From Gavia stellata (lineage: Eukaryota; Chordata; Aves; Gaviiformes; Gaviidae), in assembly GCF_030936135.1 (NCBI RefSeq), contig NC_082612.1, positions 13,251,001 through 13,315,000 of the forward strand: a stretch of 64,000 bases of DNA, read 5' to 3'. A model generated the notes under the pieces. It had not been told where the DNA came from. It saw only the letters and a list, made by a program, of their open reading frames with translations, and ran no database searches. A program made the position numbers and the translations under genes. Position 1 is the stretch's first letter. Each line of letters starts with the position of its first letter. Shown here piece by piece: positions 62,801 to 64,000 of this stretch.

Positions 62801-63380
62801 AAACATTATACGTATAGCGTATTGTATGGCATAAAATGGACATTTACTTTTCCTGTTCCTTTAGGGACCCGTAAGAAACAGTAATTTATGCTTCCAATCT
62901 TTACCGACCAGGCGCCGGGGGGACAGGGGTTGCATACCTCTGCGCCCTCCACACAACCTATCATGCAGCAAAAGCCTTCCGTAGCCCTATTGGTCCTCAT
63001 GCTCCACGCTGTGCCTTGCTATCCAATGGCAAAATCAGACAAATAATAGCAACAATCCACCGGCAGCCCCTCTGGACCAATTAGAAACTTTTAAGGGACT
63101 TACCAAAGAGCGAGAGGATACCACACGCTGTCCAGACAGTCAAGGACATGCCCACGCTGCCCGTGTTCTTCAGGATGCCTTTGGGAGAGATGAAGATGCC
63201 AGCTCCAATGATAGTGCCGATTATGATGGATATTCCCCTCAAAAGCGTCACTTTCTTCTTCAGCACAACTTTTCCCTCCTGGGCTGGCTGTCCGCTGTCC
63301 GTAGAGGGCAACCTGCCATTAGCTTGCCCCTGCAAGTAGCTCCCATTAGAGACCATGGTTACAGCAGCTTTCCTGAACAT
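7476..63380 (-). CDS. SLC7A11: SLC7A11 (xCT), cystine/glutamate antiporter light chain; whole gene, 12 coding exons
   Basis: The coding join on the minus strand is 63380-63104, 60216-60090, 56282-56167, 48572-48447, 46230-46131, 43005-42961, 19625-19502, 18340-18237, 17762-17666, 14666-14517, 12806-12629 and 7543-7476. It totals 1512 nt, or 503 residues plus TGA, and every junction is GT-AG with consistent phase. The product is an APC-superfamily amino-acid transporter (LAT family, 12 membrane helices). In the plasma membrane it exchanges extracellular cystine for intracellular glutamate and so feeds glutathione synthesis. It matches human xCT (recalled) almost without gaps to residue 480. 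Visible landmarks are the unwound TM1 motif GTIIGAG (55-61), R135, C158 (disulfide to SLC3A2), K198, Y244, F254, C327 and R396. Ser26, the reported mTORC2 site in human xCT, is kept. No stop or frameshift is seen. The closest alternatives, other LAT light chains such as SLC7A5, differ clearly from this sequence. Identity is near certain. Confidence 0.97.
8240..8890. promoter_or_regulatory. CpG-rich island-like segment in intron 11
   Basis: Counted by eye, 8521-8880 has about 26 CpG in 360 bp at roughly 64 percent G+C, an observed/expected ratio near 0.7. It meets usual island criteria and stands out sharply from AT-rich flanks. It contains CCGGGCCGGGGCG and GCGCGGCGGC. An open plus-strand frame (ATG 8313 to stop 8630, about 105 codons) crosses it but resembles no known protein. 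It lies 1 kb before exon 12 in gene orientation. It may be an internal or antisense promoter. Confidence 0.45.
8877..8907 (+). other. G11 run with further G-runs (putative G-quadruplex)
   Basis: G11 at 8877-8887, GGGG at 8890-8893 and GGGGG at 8903-8907. It borders the CpG-rich segment. The run of eleven G can supply more than one tetrad strand. Also a likely sequencing-error spot. Confidence 0.6.
11830..11854. repeat. 25-base A-run
   Basis: Uninterrupted A25 after GAATAAC on the plus strand. It could be a retroposed poly(A) tail, but no parent element or target-site duplication was identified. Confidence 0.9.
12352..12380 (+). other. Putative G-quadruplex, intron 11
   Basis: Five G-runs in 29 bp: GGGG-A-GGG-A-GGGG-AGAA-GGGGG-CA-GGGGG. 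Loops of 1-4 bases predict a stable structure. The G-rich strand is the template strand for SLC7A11, about 250 bp past the exon 11 donor. A shorter G-run group precedes it at 12311-12323. Confidence 0.7.
12629..12806 (-). CDS. SLC7A11: SLC7A11 exon 11 (residues 423-482)
   Basis: The exon is 178 nt with acceptor GTTTCAG|GTGCC and donor CTCCTAG|GTAAGTCC. It encodes TM11 ([18 protein letters not shown]) and TM12 ([19 protein letters not shown]), then [12 protein letters not shown]. Cys435 is kept. Reading through the donor gives only eleven more codons ([11 protein letters not shown]) before a stop at 12594, so intron retention would yield a protein with a slightly different tail. Confidence 0.95.
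12807..14516 (-). other. SLC7A11 intron 10 (1710 bp, phase 0)
   Basis: No gene, repeat or strong motif was recognised. AT-rich with random short frames. Confidence 0.85.
14517..14666 (-). CDS. SLC7A11: SLC7A11 exon 10 (residues 373-422)
   Basis: The exon is 150 nt, phase 0 on both sides, with acceptor CTTTTGCAG|CATCC and donor TTCAAG|GTAACC. It encodes [17 protein letters not shown], the TM10 segment [12 protein letters not shown] and the loop [14 protein letters not shown]. Arg396, a substrate carboxylate contact in human xCT, is present. Human Cys414 is replaced by Arg (YKRPDM) and His418 by Pro. Being 150 nt and symmetrical, the exon could be skipped in frame, but that would delete TM10. 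Confidence 0.95.
14831..14932. repeat. Three-copy 34-bp tandem repeat (minisatellite)
   Basis: Copies at 14831-14864, 14865-14898 and 14899-14932 share the frame GATCAATAyaTATCTGTCCC. The second and third are closest over their first 20 bases, and the 3' halves diverge more. The surrounding 300 bp is locally richer in C+G. Confidence 0.8.
15819..15846. repeat. T19-A9 homopolymer tract
   Basis: An uninterrupted T run joined to an A run. It can fold back and is prone to slippage and assembly error. Confidence 0.9.
17666..17762 (-). CDS. SLC7A11: SLC7A11 exon 9 (residues 340-372)
   Basis: The exon is 97 nt with acceptor TTCCCACCAG|G and donor GTTTTG|GTAAAT. It encodes the highly conserved cytosolic loop [18 protein letters not shown] and the start of TM9 (TPLPAVIVL). 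Apart from Leu341 to Met and Tyr343 to Phe it is identical to recalled human xCT. The donor GTAAAT is the weakest of the gene (A at +5 instead of G). Confidence 0.95.
17763..18236 (-). other. SLC7A11 intron 8 (474 bp, phase 2), shortest intron
   Basis: A minus-strand frame runs from 17929 through the 3' part of this intron into exon 9, so exon 9 can be read through its acceptor without a stop for about 165 bp. No conserved protein is encoded by the intronic part. No repeat was seen. Confidence 0.85.
18237..18340 (-). CDS. SLC7A11: SLC7A11 exon 8 (residues 306-340)
   Basis: The exon is 104 nt with acceptor TCTAACAG|ACC and donor CTCCAG|GTGAGC. It encodes [15 protein letters not shown] and TM8 with the family signature SCFGSMNGG. 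Cys327, the site where thiol reagents inactivate human xCT, is kept. Arg340 is split AG|G. It is separated from exon 9 by the shortest intron (474 bp), which is itself open in frame for most of its length. Confidence 0.95.
18341..19501 (-). other. SLC7A11 intron 7 (1161 bp, phase 0)
   Basis: No recognised element besides an AP-1 core TGAGTCA near 18936. Short random-looking frames only. Confidence 0.85.
19502..19625 (-). CDS. SLC7A11: SLC7A11 exon 7 (residues 264-305)
   Basis: The exon is 124 nt with acceptor TATTTCAG|AAAC and donor GCAGTG|GTAAGTT. It encodes [19 protein letters not shown] (TM7) and the following extracellular segment with [10 protein letters not shown] and LLLSKAVAV. Cys271 is conserved. 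It differs from recalled human mainly at Thr265 (Asn), Ala275 (Ile), Ile278 (Val), and Asn301-type positions near the end (LLLSK for LLLSN). It ends in phase 0. Confidence 0.95.
20238..20285. repeat. Imperfect 24-bp tandem duplication
   Basis: GCACAGCACAAAT occurs at 20238-20250 and 20262-20274, followed by related GTACTG tails. The second tail forms a small palindrome GTACTGAACAGTAC. Confidence 0.7.
20380..20530 (+). repeat. MIR/CORE-SINE-like fragment
   Basis: The segment ATTTCTATTTTGAAGAAGAG, then AAACAGAGGTACAG, then GAAGCCACACTGCAG follows the MIR core order (attattatccccattttacagatgagg, aaactgaggcacag, aaggtcacacagc), with a gap for the agaggttaag part. A tail CTAGTCTCTTTCCACTTGAC resembles the MIR 3' segment. 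The comparison is by eye from a remembered consensus and the element is very diverged. Confidence 0.4.
21906..21920. repeat. (CAA)n simple repeat
   Basis: Four to five CAA units on the plus strand in an AT-rich setting. Confidence 0.8.
28379..28399. repeat. (GT)n microsatellite
   Basis: GTGTGTCTGTGTGTGTGTGTG, with one interruption. Likely polymorphic, no functional claim. Confidence 0.85.
29126..29163. repeat. T-run with (GTTT)n
   Basis: A T9 run, then four GTTT units, then about 14 T on the plus strand. It may be the decayed tail of a minus-strand retroposed sequence or simple slippage. Confidence 0.8.
33100..33420. other. G+C-rich, CpG-bearing patch in intron 6
   Basis: By eye about 16 CpG in 320 bp, concentrated at 33170-33210 and 33330-33390, against an AT-rich background. 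It directly precedes a 160-codon plus-strand frame (33506-33988, true ATG, Ser/Arg/Pro-rich, unrecognised). It could mark an intronic enhancer or an antisense transcript start, and could also be nothing. Confidence 0.3.
36119..36164. repeat. 23-bp tandem duplication
   Basis: Copies at 36119-36141 and 36142-36164 share GACCCTCACCAAATGCTATC and differ at one of 23 positions. The near identity points to a recent event. Confidence 0.9.
36600..36735 (+). repeat. MIR/CORE-SINE-like fragment
   Basis: CACAGCAAG, CTGAGCCAGATCTCTTGAG and TCCCAGTTCAGTGCATC followed by AACTACATCATCTG parallel the MIR 3' half (cacagc..aag, agagccgggattcgaacccaggtct, gactccagagcccgtgctc, aaccactacactatactg). A purine tract at 36600-36658 precedes it. 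Judged from a remembered consensus. Confidence 0.4.
36960..39370. other. AT-rich stretch of intron 6 without long open frames
   Basis: Over 2.4 kb contains no open frame longer than about 60 codons on either strand. It has no visible repeat apart from an A-rich tract at 37707-37740. It is dense in homeodomain and POU-like words (ATTTGCAAAT at 37675-37684, TAATTTGCAAAA near 38774). The texture resembles conserved non-coding DNA, but conservation cannot be judged from one sequence. Confidence 0.25.
41570..41660 (+). repeat. Possible ancient amniote repeat fragment
   Basis: AGATCATCTAGCCTGAGTTC followed by CTGTCTCTCCCAGGCC resembles a widespread old amniote repeat motif (gatcatctagtctgacctcctg...acacaggcc). 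Short and gapped, so family assignment is uncertain. Confidence 0.25.
42961..43005 (-). CDS. SLC7A11: SLC7A11 exon 6 (residues 249-264), 45 nt
   Basis: This very short exon encodes [15 protein letters not shown], with acceptor TTTTCCAG|G and donor CTGAAAA|GTATGT. It holds the end of TM6 (Phe254 lines the substrate site in human xCT) and the conserved acidic EEVENPEK segment before TM7. It is flanked by a 3.1-kb intron 5 and the 23.3-kb intron 6. Phase 2 on both sides and 45 nt long, so skipping it would keep frame but remove 15 essential residues. Confidence 0.94.
43006..46130 (-). other. SLC7A11 intron 5 (3125 bp, phase 2)
   Basis: AT-rich, with a short C-rich stretch at 45031-45058 (plus strand) and three ATCT units at about 44991-45002. 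No gene or interspersed repeat was recognised. Confidence 0.85.
46131..46230 (-). CDS. SLC7A11: SLC7A11 exon 5 (residues 216-249)
   Basis: The exon is 100 nt with acceptor GTTGCAG|GAGAAAC and donor CAGGCTG|GTAAGTT. It encodes the loop between TM5 and TM6 and the first half of TM6 ([15 protein letters not shown]). Tyr244 is retained. This is the most diverged internal exon. Against recalled human xCT, residues 232-234 (ITR) are VMG, Tyr241 is Ser and Ala247 is Ser. Trp249 is split TG|G across intron 5. Confidence 0.94.
46231..48446 (-). other. SLC7A11 intron 4 (2216 bp, phase 1)
   Basis: Holds a 12-bp direct repeat GGACTAGGCACG (48053-48064 and 48094-48105) and otherwise no recognised element. 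Open frames here are short and look random. Confidence 0.85.
48447..48572 (-). CDS. SLC7A11: SLC7A11 exon 4 (residues 174-216)
   Basis: The exon is 126 nt with acceptor CCTTGCAG|CG and donor ATTAAAG|GTATGA. It encodes the cytosolic loop [14 protein letters not shown] and TM5 ([17 protein letters not shown]). Lys198, assigned to substrate binding in human xCT, and the neighbouring Cys197 are both present. A run of A on the plus strand at 48582-48591 supplies the T-rich tract of the acceptor. Phase 1 at both ends. Confidence 0.95.
51600..51621. repeat. (TC)n simple repeat
   Basis: GTCTCTCTCTCTCTTTCTCC on the plus strand. It is a polypyrimidine dinucleotide run. Confidence 0.8.
51703..51936 (+). 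other. Unrecognised 77-codon open frame, antisense in intron 3
   Basis: The frame starts at a true ATG and encodes a hydrophilic start, a strongly hydrophobic stretch ([19 protein letters not shown], about residues 15-33) resembling a signal peptide, then 44 residues with one Cys, and stops. It lies in an A-rich, purine-biased segment and follows a CTCTCT/CCAG pyrimidine tract. It could be a fragment of an old retroelement envelope-like frame or just chance. No family was recognised and expression is unproven. Confidence 0.15.
52114..52140. repeat. 9-bp tandem triplicate
   Basis: Three copies of ACATCTGTA, the last ending CC in place of TA. Small intronic tandem duplication. Confidence 0.85.
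56167..56282 (-). CDS. SLC7A11: SLC7A11 exon 3 (residues 135-174), carries Cys158
   Basis: The exon is 116 nt with acceptor CACTCTAG|CCC and donor GCATCA|GTAAGTA. It encodes the rest of TM3, the extracellular loop [10 protein letters not shown] and TM4. Cys158 is at the same number as in human xCT and is the disulfide partner of the SLC3A2 heavy chain. The polypyrimidine tract of the acceptor consists largely of a (GTT)n/T microsatellite (56294-56312), which is unusual this close to a splice site. Confidence 0.95.
56294..56312. repeat. (ACA)n / A-run microsatellite in the exon 3 acceptor tract
   Basis: The plus strand has ACAACAACAAC followed by eight A. On the gene strand this is T8 then (GTT)4, ending 12 bp before exon 3, so it supplies the polypyrimidine tract. 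Length variation would alter the tract directly. Confidence 0.85.
57649..57668. repeat. 20-bp perfect palindrome
   Basis: CTATGTTTTT followed immediately by its reverse complement AAAAACATAG. There is no spacer. It could form a small cruciform or be chance. It has no evident link to a gene element. Confidence 0.8.
57963..57971 (-). promoter_or_regulatory. Antioxidant response element core TGACTCAGC in intron 2
   Basis: The minus strand reads CTGACTCAGCCC, an exact TGACnnnGC core that also contains an AP-1 site (TGACTCA). NRF2-Maf and BACH1 bind this class. The flanking 200 bp is G+C-richer than the intron average. A 9-bp motif occurs by chance at low but real frequency in 64 kb. Confidence 0.35.
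58735..58815 (-). repeat. Possible MIR/CORE-SINE fragment, reverse orientation
   Basis: The string TTGTGCCTCGGTTAATAAGG with nearby CCCCCTGCCTCGTAAGGGG and TTCTAACACTA loosely follows the reverse-complement MIR core (tgcctcagtttcccca...taacact). The match is by eye and gapped. It may be coincidental. Confidence 0.2.
60090..60216 (-). CDS. SLC7A11: SLC7A11 exon 2 (residues 93-135)
   Basis: The exon is 127 nt with acceptor TCTCACAG|GTGCC and donor CATTCG|GTAAGTG. It completes Gly93 and encodes the end of TM2, the cytosolic loop with the family motif [12 protein letters not shown], and the TM3 start ending LLIIR. Codon 135 (Arg, a substrate carboxylate contact in human xCT) is split CG|C across intron 2. 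Compared with human, Ser96 is Cys and Thr102 is Cys ([10 protein letters not shown]), so this exon carries two extra cysteines. Confidence 0.95.
60217..63103 (-). other. SLC7A11 intron 1 (2887 bp, phase 1)
   Basis: The 5' end is G+C-rich and holds three CCAAT/ATTGG motifs within 93 bp (62989-63081). An exact ATF/C-EBP composite TGATGCAAT lies at 60819-60827. The rest is unremarkable AT-rich sequence with a T-run at about 61830-61841. No exon or repeat was recognised. Confidence 0.85.
62989..63081. promoter_or_regulatory. Cluster of three CCAAT boxes at the 5' end of intron 1
   Basis: ATTGG lies at 62989-62993, CCAAT at 63023-63027 and CCAAT at 63077-63081, in a modestly CpG-bearing segment that starts 23 bp inside intron 1. 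Multiple spaced CCAAT boxes are typical of NF-Y-driven promoters and enhancers. Function is inferred from motif clustering only. Confidence 0.3.
63104..63380 (-). CDS. SLC7A11: SLC7A11 coding exon 1 (residues 1-92 plus first base of 93)
   Basis: The exon encodes the cytosolic N-terminus (1-47), TM1 with the helix break GTIIGAG at 55-61, and most of TM2. The start chosen is the ATG at 63380 (MFRKAAVT...), because it aligns without a gap to the human MVRK start, giving 18 residues before the shared YLQG-type motif in both. This ATG has A at -3 but T at +4. A second in-frame ATG at 63356 (codon 9) sits in a stronger ACCATGG context. The donor is TTTG|GTAAGT, phase 1, splitting Gly93. Ser26 in the context RLPS is conserved with human. 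Confidence 0.96.
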
Positions 63381-63620
63381 GCTACAGTGCCACCAGCACA
63401 CCGACGGCAAGCACAGGCAAAAAAGTTTGCAGCAGAAACAAGGGTTTTTTCCCCTCTCTGTGTAGGAAACTACTTAGTCTCTGCCCTCTCTTATCTTTCC
63501 AGCTGCTCCTACGCACAGGTAGCAAGCTCCTAAAGAGTATTGGAGCCTTTCCTGCGATCTGAGCCCGGCTCCGGAACACCTGCGCTTTCACACTGCGAGC
63601 TGGTACTGCCCTATCGTTGG
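63381..63620 (-). other. SLC7A11: SLC7A11 5' UTR (predicted)
   Basis: The leader between the ATG and a start site placed about 30 bp below the TATA-like box would be roughly 240 nt. I find no ATG on the minus strand anywhere in it, so ATG-initiated upstream ORFs are absent. A GTG-led frame of 69 codons (63591-63382) ends two bases before the start codon, but non-ATG initiation there is not supported. The transcription start is inferred only. Confidence 0.5.
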
Positions 63621-63647
63621 AAACCAGCTCAGCTTCCGCGTGGACTT

Positions 63648-63655
63648 GTATTTAA
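63648..63655 (-). promoter_or_regulatory. TATA-like box TTAAATAC
   Basis: The minus strand reads GCTTAAATACAAG here, an imperfect TATA element about 35-60 bp below the AARE pair. It would place transcription start near 63615-63625. It is a weak match and could be fortuitous in AT-rich flank. Confidence 0.35.
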
Positions 63656-63689
63656 GCTCTTGTCATACCAAGTTACTCCAGCTGAATGA

Positions 63690-63698
63690 TGATGCAAA
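63690..63698 (+). promoter_or_regulatory. Amino-acid response element TGATGCAAA (AARE/CARE), plus orientation
   Basis: This is an exact C/EBP-ATF composite core. It is paired with the mirror-oriented copy at 63708-63716 across a 9-bp spacer (TTCTCCAGG). The mouse xCT promoter is known to contain two oppositely oriented AAREs that bind ATF4 on amino-acid deprivation. The position here, some 70-95 bp upstream of the predicted start, fits that arrangement. Confidence 0.75.
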
Positions 63699-63707
63699 TT
63701 CTCCAGG

Positions 63708-63716
63708 TTTGCATCA
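63708..63716 (-). promoter_or_regulatory. Second AARE/CARE, TGATGCAAA on the minus strand
   Basis: The plus strand reads TTTGCATCA, the exact reverse complement of the copy at 63690-63698. Together they form a 27-bp interrupted palindrome with 9-bp arms. Such a perfect pair beside this gene is unlikely to be chance and matches known ATF4 control of SLC7A11. Confidence 0.75.
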
Positions 63717-63738
63717 GCCATTTGAGAAACCTCTGGCA

Positions 63739-63748
63739 TTACTCAGCA
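63739..63748 (+). promoter_or_regulatory. MARE/ARE-like site TTACTCAGCA (one mismatch)
   Basis: The sequence differs by one base from TGACTCAGCA, the combined AP-1/antioxidant-response core bound by NRF2-small Maf. It lies 22 bp beyond the AARE pair on the upstream side. SLC7A11 is a known NRF2 target in mammals. The lost G weakens the call. Confidence 0.35.
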
Positions 63749-63848
63749 TTTCTCTTTTTTTCTTTTTTTTTTTTTTAAACAGTAGGGGCATGTTGCATAA
63801 CCGACCTGAGGGTGGTGGGAAGAACAAAGCACTCGCAAGCAAACCGAG

Positions 63849-63853
63849 CCAAT
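63849..63853 (+). promoter_or_regulatory. CCAAT box
   Basis: GAGCCAATCAAG is a full CCAAT core with favourable flanks, about 230 bp upstream of the predicted start. NF-Y binds in either orientation. It is a short motif, so support is modest. Confidence 0.35.
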
Positions 63854-64000
63854 CAAGCTAAGCACATCACCCTCGACACCCCAAGACACACTCCCAAATT
63901 TTTTTAAAGCAACTCGGAGCCAGAAACAAAAGCCTGCCTAAACACAAAGCTCGTCAGAGTGCAAGGGGAAAAGAAATCAAACAGGATACGTCATCCCTGG

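Larger units (their letters stand above)
63717..64000. promoter_or_regulatory. SLC7A11 upstream flank
   Basis: Contains a T-run on the plus strand (63755-63776, interrupted once) that would disfavour nucleosomes next to the AAREs, the CCAAT box above, and a half-CRE TACGTCA at 63987-63993. No coding sequence is seen. The region is only moderately CpG-rich, not a classic island. Confidence 0.4.

Noticed and set aside
63382..63591. 69-codon frame in the 5' leader as an upstream ORF
   Set aside because: It begins with GTG, not ATG. No ATG exists in the predicted leader, so ordinary uORF control is not supported.

Overview
This is vertebrate nuclear DNA, most likely from a bird (a sauropsid at least). 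It holds one recognisable protein-coding gene, on the minus strand and almost filling the window: SLC7A11, which encodes xCT, the light chain of the cystine/glutamate exchanger system xc-. All twelve coding exons are present, from the ATG at 63380 to the TGA at 7476-7478. Every intron is GT-AG, the phases join without a break, and the spliced frame is 1512 nt (503 residues, against 501 for human xCT from memory). The bird assignment rests on the strongly vertebrate protein, compact introns, few interspersed repeats and no mammalian L1 or Alu. It is an inference, and I cannot name a species.

Layout, in gene orientation (right to left). The promoter and 5' leader lie at about 63381-64000. The promoter carries two ATF4-type amino-acid response elements in opposite orientation 9 bp apart, a TATA-like box and a CCAAT box. 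Exons 1-5 lie at 63380-46131 and encode the cytosolic N-terminus and TM1 to about TM6. Exon 6 (45 nt, 43005-42961) is followed by a 23.3-kb intron 6, the largest. Exons 7-11 cluster at 19625-12629. A 5.1-kb intron 11 holds a CpG-rich, G-quadruplex-prone segment (about 8240-8907). Exon 12 (7543-7476) encodes the C-terminal tail. The sequence below 7476 is 3' UTR for at least part of its length, with several AATAAA signals. Where the transcript ends is unresolved.

The protein imports cystine in exchange for glutamate and pairs with the heavy chain SLC3A2 (4F2hc) through a disulfide at Cys158, which is present here. The residues assigned to substrate binding in human xCT (R135, K198, Y244, F254, R396) and Ser26 all fall at identical positions, so the gene looks intact and functional. 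The promoter motifs fit the known control of this gene by amino-acid shortage (ATF4) and oxidative stress (NRF2).

The rest is intronic: simple repeats, a few short tandem duplications, two or three weak MIR/CORE-SINE-like fragments, some G+C-rich patches and one long AT-rich stretch that resembles conserved non-coding DNA. I found no second convincing gene, tRNA, rRNA, CRISPR array or intact mobile element, and no clear new biological system. The observations most worth checking are the promoter response elements, the CpG island with G-runs in intron 11, the microsatellite inside the exon 3 splice acceptor and the doubled start codon.
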